NCBI GenBank assembly: GCA_947631595.1
Contig: CANRLZ010000002.1
Location: forward strand, 1-64,000
Source: an uncultured Oscillospiraceae bacterium
GTDB taxonomy: Bacteria; Bacillota; Clostridia; Oscillospirales; Oscillospiraceae
Direction: 5' to 3'
Length of the DNA: 64,000 bases
Shown: positions 1 through 9,089 of the stretch, piece after piece
How the letters are laid out: every line of letters starts with the position of its first letter
Position numbering within the stretch: the stretch's first letter is position 1
The notes under the pieces: generated by a model
Seen by the model: only the letters and a program-made list of their open reading frames with translations
What the model was told of the DNA's origin: nothing
Database searches by the model: none
Made by a program: the position numbers and the translations under genes

Positions 1-561
1 TACATCTCCACCGACTACGTCTTCCCCGGCACGGGGGAGCGGGCCTATGAGCCGGACGACCCCACCGGCCCCCTGGGCGCCTACGGCGCCACCAAACTGG
101 GCGGCGAGCGGGCGGTGCGGGAGCTGTTGGAGCGCTGGTTCATCGTCCGCATCTCCTGGGTCTTCGGCGTGAACGGCAACAACTTCGTCAAGACGATGCT
201 CCGCCTGGCGGAGACGAGGAGCGAGCTGAACGTGGTCTGCGACCAGATCGGCAGCCCCACCTATACCGCGGACCTGGCCCCCCTGCTGTGCGACATGATC
301 GCCACCGAGAAGTACGGCGTCTACCACGCCACCAACGAGGGGTTCTGCTCCTGGGCGGAGTTTGCCCAGGAGATATTCCGCCTGAGCGGCAAACCCGTCA
401 CCGTCCACCCCATCCCCACCAGCGAATACCCCACCCGGGCCGCCCGACCCCTGAACTCCCGGATGAGCAAGGACAAGCTGGAGCAGATGGGCTTTACGCG
501 CCTGCCCCACTGGCGGGACGCCCTGGAACGCTACTTAAAGGAGATCGCGGCAACGGTATGA
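1..561 (+). CDS. rfbD: dTDP-4-dehydrorhamnose reductase, C-terminal part
   Basis: The gene is cut by the left window edge; the frame is open from base 1 and stops at 559-561. RmlD/RfbD enzymes reduce dTDP-4-keto-L-rhamnose to dTDP-L-rhamnose in the cytoplasm. The visible part begins with ISTDYVFPG, typical of the family after the Rossmann core. It continues with the Tyr-x3-Lys catalytic pair in YGATKLGGER, then the VRISWVFG, NFVKTM and DQIGSPTYTADLA blocks. The C-terminal RPLNSRMSK segment is also characteristic. Its stop overlaps the next start (ATGA), so it is translationally coupled to the exporter permease. This suggests rhamnose is a component of the exported glycan. The identification is strong; only the N-terminal ~110 residues are missing. 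Confidence 0.93.
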   Translation, partial: YISTDYVFPGTGERAYEPDDPTGPLGAYGATKLGGERAVRELLERWFIVRISWVFGVNGNNFVKTMLRLAETRSELNVVCDQIGSPTYTADLAPLLCDMIATEKYGVYHATNEGFCSWAEFAQEIFRLSGKPVTVHPIPTSEYPTRAARPLNSRMSKDKLEQMGFTRLPHWRDALERYLKEIAATV

Positions 562-2006
562 AACAGAAATCGCTGAAAAAGGGCTGTGCCATCTTCCTGG
601 CCCTCTATCTGGTGCTGGCCGCGGTGTTTTTCTGGATCGGTGGCGACCAATTCTCCTTTCAGGATATGCGCACCGATATGCTCACCGGCGCCGGCGTGCT
701 GGAGGAGATCACGGCGGGGGTCACGGTGCGCCAGCAGATCCCCCTTCAAGGGGACGAGCTGACGGGCCTGACCCTGTATGGCGCCACCTACGGGCGGCAG
801 AACACCGGCGCGCTGGTCCTGGAGCTGTACGACGGCGACCGGCTGCTGGGGAGCCGGACGGTGGATGTGAGCACCCTGGCGGACAACGCCACCTTTGACG
901 TCGCCTTTGGCGGCGTGGATATCTCCGGCCTATCCCGGGCGGAGTTGCAGATCACCGCGCCGGAGGCCGCGCCGGGCAACGCCGTCACGCTGTACTTCGG
1001 CAACGCCTACTCCGCCTCCCGGAACCAGGTGTCCGCCAATTTGAAGGAGGACGAGCTGGTCCGGGTCAACGGCACGGCGCTGGACGGCGGACTTTGCTTG
1101 CAGGTCCACACCCGGCAGCCTCTCTGGTTCGGCCAATTCTACTGGTGGCTTGCCGGGGCGGGGTTCGTGCTGTTGGCGGGGTACTGCCTGCTCCTGCTGA
1201 GGAAGAACAGGGCGGGGAAGCACTCCGCGCTCCTCAATGTCCTCGTGGCCTTTTCCCGCTACAAATATCTGATGAAGCAGCTGGTGGCACGGGACTTCAA
1301 GACCAAGTACAAGCGCTCCGTCCTGGGGGTTCTGTGGAGCTTTCTCAACCCGCTGCTCACCATGTCGGTGCAGTATATCGTGTTCTCCACGCTGTTCCGC
1401 TCGGACATCCCCAACTTCGCCCTCTACCTGCTCACCGGTATCGTCTGCTTTAACTTCTTCAGCGAGGCTGCCTCCATGTCCCTGACCTCCATCGTGGGAA
1501 ACGCCTCGCTCATCACCAAGGTCTACGTGCCCAAGTACATCTACCCCCTGACACGGGTCATGTCCTCCACGGTGAACTTCCTCCTGGCGCTGATCCCGCT
1601 GCTGGCGGTGATGCTGATCACCCGGACGCCCTTCCGGCCCTCGCTTTTCCTGTTGCCGCTGGGGGTGCTGTGCCTCTTCACGCTGGCGCTGGGGATGGGG
1701 CTGTTGCTGGCCTCGGCGATGGTGTTCTTCCGGGACACCCAGTTCCTCTGGGGCGTTGTGAATATGCTGTGGATGTACGCCACCCCCATCTTCTACCCGG
1801 AGTCCATCATCCCCGCCCAGTTCCTGCCCCTCTACAAGTGCAATCCCCTCTACCACATCATCCGCTTCATCCGCATTGTGCTCATGGACGGCGTCTCCCC
1901 GGAGCCGAAGGCCTACGCGCTGATGCTGATCGCGTCCCTGGTGCCGCTGGTCATCGGGACGCTGGTGTTCAAAAAGACCCAGGACCGGTTCGTACTCAAT
2001 ATCTGA
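558..2006 (+). CDS. ABC-2 polysaccharide export permease with extracytoplasmic beta module
   Basis: The protein has about 482 residues, against about 260-280 for usual Wzm/TagG permeases. The C-terminal part (about 230-482) is a typical ABC-2 polysaccharide permease with KQLVARDFKTKYKRS before the first helix, six hydrophobic segments and a conserved NPLYHIIRFIR block. The N-terminal extra part is a membrane segment (about 10-30), a roughly 150-residue beta-rich domain with no cysteine motif, and a second membrane segment (about 200-217). The domain is therefore expected outside the membrane. Residues about 49-150 align by eye with the C-terminus of the large membrane protein at 5884-8232, sharing the core S-x-LADN. 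I infer that it contacts the glycan. The start ATG overlaps the rfbD stop, and the ATPase follows 21 bases downstream. The exporter call is secure; the role of the beta module is not known. Confidence 0.88.
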   Translation: MKQKSLKKGCAIFLALYLVLAAVFFWIGGDQFSFQDMRTDMLTGAGVLEEITAGVTVRQQIPLQGDELTGLTLYGATYGRQNTGALVLELYDGDRLLGSRTVDVSTLADNATFDVAFGGVDISGLSRAELQITAPEAAPGNAVTLYFGNAYSASRNQVSANLKEDELVRVNGTALDGGLCLQVHTRQPLWFGQFYWWLAGAGFVLLAGYCLLLLRKNRAGKHSALLNVLVAFSRYKYLMKQLVARDFKTKYKRSVLGVLWSFLNPLLTMSVQYIVFSTLFRSDIPNFALYLLTGIVCFNFFSEAASMSLTSIVGNASLITKVYVPKYIYPLTRVMSSTVNFLLALIPLLAVMLITRTPFRPSLFLLPLGVLCLFTLALGMGLLLASAMVFFRDTQFLWGVVNMLWMYATPIFYPESIIPAQFLPLYKCNPLYHIIRFIRIVLMDGVSPEPKAYALMLIASLVPLVIGTLVFKKTQDRFVLNI

Positions 2007-2027
2007 ACGACAGGGTGCTTGATAACA

Positions 2028-2750
2028 ATGATCATTGAGGCCAAAGAAGTCTCCATGTGCTACCGGATGACCTACGATCGGGTGCAGAGCCTGAAGGAAT
2101 ATCTGGTGCAGATGGTGAAGGGAAAAATCAAATACAGGGAGTTCTGGGCGCTCAAGGACGTGAGCTTCCAGGTGCGCAAGGGCGAGGTCCTGGGCATCGT
2201 GGGCCACAACGGCGCGGGGAAGTCCACGCTGCTGAAGGTGATCTCCGGCATCCTGAAGCCCACCGGCGGGGAAGTGGCGGTCAACGGCACGGTGGTGCCC
2301 ATGCTGGAGCTGGGCAGCGGCTTTGACTTCGACCTCACCGGCCGGGAGAACATCTTTCTCAACGGCGCCATCCTGGGCTACTCCGAGGAATTTCTGAAGG
2401 AGAAGTACGACGAGATCGTGGCGTTCTCCGAGCTGGGCCAGTTCATCGACGTGCCTCTGCGGAACTACTCCTCCGGCATGGTGATGCGCCTGGCCTTCTC
2501 GGTGGCCACGGTGGTGAACCCGGACATTTTGATCGTGGACGAGATCCTGGCCGTGGGCGACGCGGACTTCCAGGCCAAGAGCAAGGCGCGGATGCTGGAA
2601 CTCATGGGCGGCGGCACCACGGTGCTGTTCGTGAGCCACAGCCTGGACCAGATCCGGGAGATGTGCGACCGCGTCCTCTGGCTGGACCACGGCCAGGTGA
2701 AAATGCTGGGCGAGACAAAAACCGTGTGCGACGGGTACGAAAAGGGGTGA
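2028..2750 (+). CDS. ABC transporter ATPase for polysaccharide export
   Basis: This is the nucleotide-binding subunit of the Wzm/Wzt or TagGH type and partners the permease just upstream. It drives ATP-dependent export of a lipid-linked glycan. Walker A is GHNGAGKST (residues 59-67), the signature is YSSGM (about 146) and Walker B is ILIVDE (about 167-172), followed by the H-loop in FVSHS. The N-terminal QSLKEYLVQMVKGK stretch before the first strand is typical of polysaccharide exporters. At about 240 residues it lacks the C-terminal carbohydrate-binding domain of Wzt proteins that recognise a capped chain end. An in-frame TTG lies at 2019, but ATG 2028 is better spaced from a CAGGGTG site. 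Confidence 0.93.
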   Translation: MIIEAKEVSMCYRMTYDRVQSLKEYLVQMVKGKIKYREFWALKDVSFQVRKGEVLGIVGHNGAGKSTLLKVISGILKPTGGEVAVNGTVVPMLELGSGFDFDLTGRENIFLNGAILGYSEEFLKEKYDEIVAFSELGQFIDVPLRNYSSGMVMRLAFSVATVVNPDILIVDEILAVGDADFQAKSKARMLELMGGGTTVLFVSHSLDQIREMCDRVLWLDHGQVKMLGETKTVCDGYEKG

Positions 2751-2755
2751 GGCTC

Positions 2756-5700
2756 GTGGACAAAACAAACATCGCCTTTGACCAGTTTCAGCGGTATGAG
2801 ACGATCTGCCGTCTGGTGGAGTTTCATCGGCGGCGGGAAGGGCAGTCCTTCCGCGTCCTGGAGCTGGGTTCCAACGAGCATAAGGACCTGAGGCTCTTTT
2901 TGCCCCAGGACGAGATCATGTTCACGGATATCGCCCTGAGCGAGGCCATGGAAAAGGACCCCGATTTTCAGCGGGTGGACGGAACGGCGATCCCCTTTGA
3001 CGACAAGAGCTTTGACTTTGTGGTGGCGGCGGATGTGCTGGAGCATGTTCCGGCGGAGAAGCGGGAAAAATTCCTGCGGGAGGCCTGGCGGGTCTCCCGC
3101 CTCGGCGTGATCTTGTCGTTCCCGTTTTACGCCCAGGACGTCATGGACGCGGAAGCGCGGGTCAATGAATACTATAAGACCCTGGCCGGGGAGGACTTTA
3201 TCTGGCTGAAGGAGCACCTTGAAAATTCCCTGCCGAAGACGGAGGAGATCGGCGCCTGCCTGAACAAGCTGGGCATCCCCTTCTTCTCCCTCTTCCACGG
3301 GGATATCCGGGTCTGGGAGAAGATGTGGTACTGCGTCTTCAGTTCGCTCTTTGAACCCGAAACACTGCCGTTTCACACCTATATCGACAACTATTACAAT
3401 CGGAATATCTACGCGCGCGACGTCTCGGACAGCTGCTACCGCGTTTTCTGCGTGATGGCCCACGAGGGCGTTGAGGATTGGGAAAAATGCGCCCTGGGCC
3501 TGTGGGAAAAAGGGCGCGACACGGGAGACGCGGTGCGTTTTCTGGAGGATCTGATCCGGACCCGGCAGGAGCTTCACGCGCTGAGCGAAAAAAACAGGCT
3601 CAACGAGGTCATTGTGGACAAAGAGCGCCACATCCAAAATCAAAATAGGATCATCGAAGATAAAGAGCGCCATATCCAGAACCAAACCCAGATCATCGAG
3701 GCCAAGGACAGCCAGCTCCAGGCGCGGACCGAAGCGCTGGAGAAGAGCGAGGCGGAGTTGACCGACTGCGAGAGCAAATTGGCCGACTGCGAGAGCGAGT
3801 TGGCGACCCTGCGAGAGAAGGGGGCGGAGACGGCGGCGGAACTGACCCACTATCAGGAGCACTATGCCGCCGCTATGGCGCAGCGAAATGACCTTGAGCG
3901 GCAGTTGGCCCAGGTGAATGCCGCCTACCAGTCCATCTCCAACGCCACGCTCTGGAAGATGACCAAGCCCCTGCGGGTGGTGCTGGACGCCATCAAGCGC
4001 CCCCTGCGGCGGATCAAGCTCCTCCGCCTGGTACACGGGGGTTTCAAATGCCTGCGGGAGCACGGCCTCCGCTACACCTGGGGGCGCTTTTGCGAAAAAT
4101 GCCGCCGTCATTGGGGCAAGCCGGAGGCCTCCAAACCTCTGCATACGAAAAAGGAGTTGGAGGCCCAGCGGGCCTATGCTTTTCCACGTCCGGTGAAGAT
4201 CAGCATCGTCGTGCCGCTCTACAACACGCCCCAGAAATTTTTGGAGGAGATGATCCGCTCCGTGCAGGATCAGACCTACTCCAACTGGGAACTCTGCCTG
4301 GCGGACGGCAGCGACAAGGAGCACGCCTATGTGGCGTCTGTCTGCAAGCGGTACGCCAAAAAAGACCAGCGCATCCGCTATCAGAAGCTGGCGGAGAACA
4401 AGGGGATCTCGGAGAACACCAACGCCTGTATCGCCATGGTCACGGGGGACTACATCGGCCTTCTGGACCACGACGACCTGCTCCACCCCTCGGCCCTTTA
4501 CCATGTGATGGAGGCCATCTGCGAAAAGGACGCGGACTTTATCTACACCGACGAGAACACCTTCCACGAGACGCCCGAGGACGCCTACTGTCCGCATTTC
4601 AAGCCGGACTTCGCCCCGGACACCCTGCGGAGCTACAACTACATCTGCCACTTTACCGTGTTCCGGCGCACCCTGCTGGACGCGCTGGGGACGGCGTTCC
4701 GGCCGGAGTTCGACGGCAGCCAGGACTACGACCTGATCCTCCGCCTCACCGAGAAGGCAAAGCAGATCGTTCACATTCCCAAAATTTTGTATTACTGGCG
4801 CGCCCACGAGGCCTCCACGGCCTCCGACGTCTCCGCCAAGCCCTACACGCTGGCGGCGGCCAGGTCGGCCCTCCAGGAGCACCTGCGGCGGGTGGGGCTG
4901 GACGGACAGGTGGGGGACGCCCGGATCCCCTCCACCTACCGCATCCGGTATAAGATCCAGGGCAAGCCCCTGATCTCCATCCTCATCCCCAACAAGGACC
5001 ATGTCGACGACCTGAAAAAGTGCATCGATTCCATCCGGGAGAAGTCCACGTACTCCAAGTGGGAGATCATCATTATCGAGAACAACAGCGAGGAGCGGGC
5101 GACCTTCGCCTACTACGATACCCTGAAGGCGGACAAGCGGATCCGGGTCGTGTACTGGAAGGGGACGTTCAACTACGCCGCCATCGTGAACTACGGCGCG
5201 GGGTACGCCACCGGCAAGCACCTGCTCCTGCTGAACAACGACATAGAGGTCATCACGCCGGACTGGCTGGAGCAGATGCTCATGTACAGCCAGCGCGAGG
5301 ATGTGGGCGCGGTGGGCGCCATGCTCTACTACCCGGACGACACCGTTCAGCACGCCGGGGTGATTTTGGGGATCGGCGGTGTGGGCGGCCACGCGCACAA
5401 GTATTTCCCCCGTGGTGACCACGGCTATATGAGCCGGATGGCGATCACCCAAAATTACTCCGCCGTGACGGCGGCGTGCCTGATGATGCGCCGGGAGGTC
5501 TGGAACGAGGTGGGCGGTCTGGACGAGGACTTCGCGGTGGCCTTCAATGATGTGGACCTGTGCATGAAGATCCGCAAGGCCGGCTACCTCATCGTCTGGA
5601 CGCCTTACGCCGAGCTGTATCACTATGAGTCGAAAACCCGCGGCCTGGAGGACACCCCGGAAAAGCAGGCGCGGTTTTCCGGGGAGGTCAAGCGGTTCCT

Positions 5701-5788
5701 GGATCGCTGGGACAAGGAACTGGTAGCTGGAGACCCGTACTACAATCCGAACCTCACGCTGGACCGGGAAGATTTTTCCCCGAGATGA
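2756..5788 (+). CDS. Methyltransferase / coiled coil / double GT2 glycosyltransferase fusion
   Basis: This is a protein of about 1010 residues in four parts. Residues about 25-130 are a class I SAM methyltransferase (VLELGSN, then FDFVVAADVLEHV). Residues about 270-400 form a charged, repetitive coiled coil with two copies of KERHIQNQ. About 480-700 is a first GT2 domain (SIVVPLYN, LLDHDDLLHP, TDEN, SQDYDLILRL). About 740-985 is a second GT2 domain (SILIPNKD, LLLNNDIEV, FNDVDLCMK). Such fusions build rhamnose-type O-polysaccharides at the inner membrane face; the methyl group may modify or cap the chain. GTG 2756 is chosen because AAGGGG lies about 8 bases upstream and the ATPase stop is adjacent. 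Acceptor and sugar specificity cannot be read from sequence. Confidence 0.9.
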   Translation: MDKTNIAFDQFQRYETICRLVEFHRRREGQSFRVLELGSNEHKDLRLFLPQDEIMFTDIALSEAMEKDPDFQRVDGTAIPFDDKSFDFVVAADVLEHVPAEKREKFLREAWRVSRLGVILSFPFYAQDVMDAEARVNEYYKTLAGEDFIWLKEHLENSLPKTEEIGACLNKLGIPFFSLFHGDIRVWEKMWYCVFSSLFEPETLPFHTYIDNYYNRNIYARDVSDSCYRVFCVMAHEGVEDWEKCALGLWEKGRDTGDAVRFLEDLIRTRQELHALSEKNRLNEVIVDKERHIQNQNRIIEDKERHIQNQTQIIEAKDSQLQARTEALEKSEAELTDCESKLADCESELATLREKGAETAAELTHYQEHYAAAMAQRNDLERQLAQVNAAYQSISNATLWKMTKPLRVVLDAIKRPLRRIKLLRLVHGGFKCLREHGLRYTWGRFCEKCRRHWGKPEASKPLHTKKELEAQRAYAFPRPVKISIVVPLYNTPQKFLEEMIRSVQDQTYSNWELCLADGSDKEHAYVASVCKRYAKKDQRIRYQKLAENKGISENTNACIAMVTGDYIGLLDHDDLLHPSALYHVMEAICEKDADFIYTDENTFHETPEDAYCPHFKPDFAPDTLRSYNYICHFTVFRRTLLDALGTAFRPEFDGSQDYDLILRLTEKAKQIVHIPKILYYWRAHEASTASDVSAKPYTLAAARSALQEHLRRVGLDGQVGDARIPSTYRIRYKIQGKPLISILIPNKDHVDDLKKCIDSIREKSTYSKWEIIIIENNSEERATFAYYDTLKADKRIRVVYWKGTFNYAAIVNYGAGYATGKHLLLLNNDIEVITPDWLEQMLMYSQREDVGAVGAMLYYPDDTVQHAGVILGIGGVGGHAHKYFPRGDHGYMSRMAITQNYSAVTAACLMMRREVWNEVGGLDEDFAVAFNDVDLCMKIRKAGYLIVWTPYAELYHYESKTRGLEDTPEKQARFSGEVKRFLDRWDKELVAGDPYYNPNLTLDREDFSPR

Positions 5789-5883
5789 GGAGCCGCGCGC
5801 CGCGGAAGGATACGGTGGTTTCGGACCGGGGCGCCGTCCCCGGTGGAAGGGATAAGTCCGTATAGAAGGGGTCGATATGTAAA
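5789..5883 (+). other. Intergenic hairpin before the large membrane protein
   Basis: This 95-base gap contains a strong stem (ACCGGGG with CCCCGGT around a 6-base loop, near 5830-5855) flanked by a weaker outer TACGG/CCGTA pairing. There is no T-run, so it is not a standard terminator. A minimal ATG-TAA pair (about 5876-5881) sits directly before the next start. No promoter was recognised. Confidence 0.35.
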
Positions 5884-8232
5884 ATGAGGATCAAAGAGAG
5901 GACTACGCTTGATTTCTTGATCGATTACAGATATCCGATCGTCATCGGGATATTCCTTGTGCTTGTCTGTTTTCGGGTACATGGGCTGTCGCTCCCCGTT
6001 TGGGACAGATATTTTTCCGGCGACGTGACTACGCCGTATGTGGGCAAGCTTCGGGATATCACCAGCGATGTGTGGGCGATGGACATTCCGCAGATCATGT
6101 CCCAGATCCACAACGGGTTCCCGCTTTTCAATTTCGATTTGGCCATGGGCGGCGCCAATGCGATGCTGGCCCATCTGCCGGCGCTGGAACCCGCTATCGT
6201 GGTGGGACAGCCCACGTTTTGGGGCTACTATCTCTTCGGCGTGGACGCGGGGACGGCCTGGTATTATTGGTTCCGCATCCTGGGACTCTTTCTCAGCGGC
6301 TATGAGATCATCTATTACCTGACCGATCATAAGAAGATTTCCCTGTTAGGCGCGCTGATGATCGTCGGAGCGCCCGCTACGCAGTGGTGGGCTGGGCACA
6401 TTCTGCCGGAGATCCTGCTCTACGCGCAGGTGATGATCGCAAGCGGCCTGTGCTATCTCCGTCATTTTGAGAAACGGAGATACAAAATACTGGCCCTGGC
6501 GACCGGTGTGTCCTCGTCCGTGGGGTTTGTGACGACGCTGTCCCCCTCTCTCCAGGTGCCCCTGGGCTGGATGATCCTGATATTTGCCGCCTGCGCGGTG
6601 TGGGAAAACCGGAAGAGAATACGGCTCAAATTGGAAGATGTCATTGGACTTGTGATCGCTGTGGCACTTGCTGTGGTATTGCTCGTGAGCGTTTTCTGGC
6701 GCTCCTGGGATGCGGTGACAGCCATCATGTCCACGGTAACTCTTGGTCAGCGGTTTATGACAGGCGCTGTTGGTACAGGGATACATCTGTTTTATCCTGT
6801 CTATCAATATCTCCTTCCTGTTCTGCCGCCCGTTGGGACGAACAGCTGCGAAGCGAGCGCGTTTTTCCCTGTTTGGCCGGCTGTCCTGATCGCCGTTCCC
6901 GCGCTTATCATGGGGCACAAGAAGGAGAAGGAAGATATGCCCCACGGATCGCTGATGAAGGCGCTGTACGCCTACTTCCTGTTCTGCCTGCTGTGGTTTT
7001 TGTTCCGTTTTCCCAGGTGGTTTGCCAGGATCACGATGTTCTCCAACGTGACGAACAACCGCCTTTATTGGACGTTCGGTCCGCTGTCTATCTACCTGGC
7101 CTGCTATCTATTCAGCGACCGTAAAAAGCGGTTCACCTGGGGGACGGCGGCACTTTCCGCGGGGCTCGTCGCGGCGGCGCTTCTCATGGTTCTGCAAAGA
7201 GGCGGAGAATACGTTGGATTTCTTCGAAACAGCCGCATCCTGTGGGCGGCGGGATTGATTTTCATTTTTGCAATCTCCTTCTGCGTTTTTACGCAGAAGA
7301 GATACCTGTTTTCCATGATTGCCCTTGGCTGCGTTTTGGTGAGCGTATGCCTTACCAATCCGTTGTCGCAGGGAGTATCGGCGATCACGGACAAGCAGAT
7401 CTCGAATACGCTGAAGGCGATGGACGCGGAGGATCCTGACGCCTATTGGCTGTACGCTGGGCCGTATCCTTATGGAAATTTTCTGTCCGCTAACGGGCTG
7501 AACTCGTTTAACGCCACCAATTTTTATATGGATAAGGAGAAGTGGTCCATTTTGGACCCGGACGGCGAAAATGAGGAGGTCTACAACAGATATTGTCAGG
7601 TGGACGTATCCCTTGGGGAGGAAACCGCTATGGAAGTATTGGCTCCTGAACACATTTCTGTTGTACTGACAGGCGAGGATCTTGACGCATTGGGGGTAGA
7701 TTATGTGGTGTCCAACACGAGTTTGGATGATTTCAGCCAGTCACATGGTCAGATCCTGACAGAGGTAGAAAATGTGAACGGGGTGTTGATCTATCAAGTA
7801 AATGATATTGTAAAAAATTACACGGTCTCCTATGACAACCTTTCCGGTTCCCTTGTTCCGGCGTATCCGCTGACAACCGGAAACACATATTCACAGACAT
7901 TTGAGGCAGACGGGACAAATCTTGAGGAAATAGAGATCATGTTTGGGACCTATGCCCGTGAAAATCGATCCCTTGTACACATGGAAATTACAGGAGAAGA
8001 GGGTCCTGTTTATTCGTATGACATAGATTGTTCTTCGCTGGCTGATAACAGCGTGGCCACGTTTGACCTTGGAGGTGTGTCGGTAAACGACGGGGAGGAG
8101 TATACGATAACTTTCAGCCCCGTAAACGAAACCGATTCCGACTTTGTGACGATCTATCAGTCCGCGCCTGAAGATGGCGGCGACCTCGCCCTTCTGATAA
8201 GAAGTTCAACAGAATTGGAACACGATGACTGA
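5884..8232 (+). CDS. Large multi-span membrane protein (YfhO/GT-C-like) with C-terminal beta module
   Basis: The protein has 782 residues with about 12 hydrophobic segments over the first ~510 (first helix about 18-36). A soluble extracytoplasmic part follows. The layout resembles YfhO-type and other GT-C membrane glycosyltransferases, which transfer sugars from polyprenyl phosphate outside the membrane. An acidic loop (about 40-70) between the first helices fits a GT-C first loop, but I cannot name a catalytic residue. Residues about 655-765 form a beta-rich module whose TGNTYSQTF...SSLADNS...VTIY pattern matches the N-terminal module of the exporter permease at 558-2006. The second half is visibly less GC-rich than neighbouring genes, suggesting separate acquisition. 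The membrane class is likely; the exact reaction is unknown. Confidence 0.7.
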   Translation: MRIKERTTLDFLIDYRYPIVIGIFLVLVCFRVHGLSLPVWDRYFSGDVTTPYVGKLRDITSDVWAMDIPQIMSQIHNGFPLFNFDLAMGGANAMLAHLPALEPAIVVGQPTFWGYYLFGVDAGTAWYYWFRILGLFLSGYEIIYYLTDHKKISLLGALMIVGAPATQWWAGHILPEILLYAQVMIASGLCYLRHFEKRRYKILALATGVSSSVGFVTTLSPSLQVPLGWMILIFAACAVWENRKRIRLKLEDVIGLVIAVALAVVLLVSVFWRSWDAVTAIMSTVTLGQRFMTGAVGTGIHLFYPVYQYLLPVLPPVGTNSCEASAFFPVWPAVLIAVPALIMGHKKEKEDMPHGSLMKALYAYFLFCLLWFLFRFPRWFARITMFSNVTNNRLYWTFGPLSIYLACYLFSDRKKRFTWGTAALSAGLVAAALLMVLQRGGEYVGFLRNSRILWAAGLIFIFAISFCVFTQKRYLFSMIALGCVLVSVCLTNPLSQGVSAITDKQISNTLKAMDAEDPDAYWLYAGPYPYGNFLSANGLNSFNATNFYMDKEKWSILDPDGENEEVYNRYCQVDVSLGEETAMEVLAPEHISVVLTGEDLDALGVDYVVSNTSLDDFSQSHGQILTEVENVNGVLIYQVNDIVKNYTVSYDNLSGSLVPAYPLTTGNTYSQTFEADGTNLEEIEIMFGTYARENRSLVHMEITGEEGPVYSYDIDCSSLADNSVATFDLGGVSVNDGEEYTITFSPVNETDSDFVTIYQSAPEDGGDLALLIRSSTELEHDD

Positions 8233-8243
8233 ATTGCTTTTAC

Positions 8244-8272
8244 TTGCAAGATCTTATAAGAAACAATAACAA
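8244..8272 (+). promoter_or_regulatory. Promoter of the rfbF operon
   Basis: TTGCAA (8244-8249) and TAACAA (8267-8272) are separated by 17 bases in an AT-rich gap. This would start transcription just before rfbF and make the dideoxysugar genes a separate unit from the upstream exporter genes. Confidence 0.55.
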
Positions 8273-8287
8273 TTCACTCTGAGTGAA
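8273..8287. promoter_or_regulatory. Perfect 7-1-7 palindrome at the start of the rfbF transcript (operator candidate)
   Basis: TTCACTC and GAGTGAA flank one base, directly after the predicted -10 box. The position at or just before the transcription start fits a repressor operator. No regulator gene lies next to it. Confidence 0.45.
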
Positions 8288-8309
8288 ATATTTTGAGAGG
8301 AATAGCAAT

Positions 8310-9089
8310 ATGAAAGTCGTCTTACTCGCCGGTGGCCTCGGCACCCGCATCTCGGAGGAGTCCCGGTATTGCCCCAAGCCCATGATCGAGCTGGGGGGGA
8401 AGCCCATCCTCTGGCACATCATGAAGCTGTACAGCCACTACGGTCACAATGAGTTCATCATCTGCGCCGGGTACAAGCAGCACATCATAAAGGAATACTT
8501 TGCCAACTACTTTCTGCACAGCTCGGACATCACCTACGACTTCACCGAAGGTCGGAACGAGATGACCATCCACCGCAGCTTTGCGGAGCCGTGGAAGGTG
8601 ACGGTGGTGGACACCGGCCTGGGAACCATGACCGGCGGGCGCATCAAGCGCGTACAAGAGTATGTTGGCGACGAGCCGTTTCTTATGACCTACGGTGACG
8701 GGGTGTGCGATGTGAACATCACCGAGCTTGTGAACTTCCACAGGCAGCACGGGAAAGTGGCCACCTTGACGGCGGTGCGCCTGGAACAGCAAAAGGGCAT
8801 CCTGGACATCGGCGGGGACAACGCGGTGAAATCCTTCCGGGAGAAGAACCGCGCGGACGGCGCGCCCATCAACGCCGGGTTCATGGTGCTGGAGCCGAAG
8901 ATCTTTGACTACCTGGATGGCGACGCCTGCGTCTTCGAGCGGGAACCCATGGAGGCGCTGGCGGCCCAGGGAGAGCTGATGAGCTATATGCACCGGGGCT
9001 TTTGGCAGTGCATGGATACCTATCGGGAGAAGGAGACCCTGGAAAAGCTCTGGGCCACAGGGAAAGCGCCCTGGAAAGTGTGGGACTGA
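8310..9089 (+). CDS. rfbF: Glucose-1-phosphate cytidylyltransferase
   Basis: The enzyme makes CDP-D-glucose from CTP and glucose-1-phosphate, the first step towards CDP-3,6-dideoxyhexoses. The protein has 259 residues, the usual length being about 257. It starts with the nucleotidyltransferase signature (VVLLAGGLGTRISEES, then KPMIELGGKPILWHIM). It continues with the RfbF-specific YSHYGHNEFIICAGYKQ, then MTYGDGVCDVNI with the metal-binding Asp, and ends with FWQCMDTYREKETLEKLW. ATG 8310 is preceded by GAGAGG with good spacing. The stop overlaps the rfbG start. Specificity is secure because rfbG and rfbH follow. Confidence 0.96.
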   Translation: MKVVLLAGGLGTRISEESRYCPKPMIELGGKPILWHIMKLYSHYGHNEFIICAGYKQHIIKEYFANYFLHSSDITYDFTEGRNEMTIHRSFAEPWKVTVVDTGLGTMTGGRIKRVQEYVGDEPFLMTYGDGVCDVNITELVNFHRQHGKVATLTAVRLEQQKGILDIGGDNAVKSFREKNRADGAPINAGFMVLEPKIFDYLDGDACVFEREPMEALAAQGELMSYMHRGFWQCMDTYREKETLEKLWATGKAPWKVWD

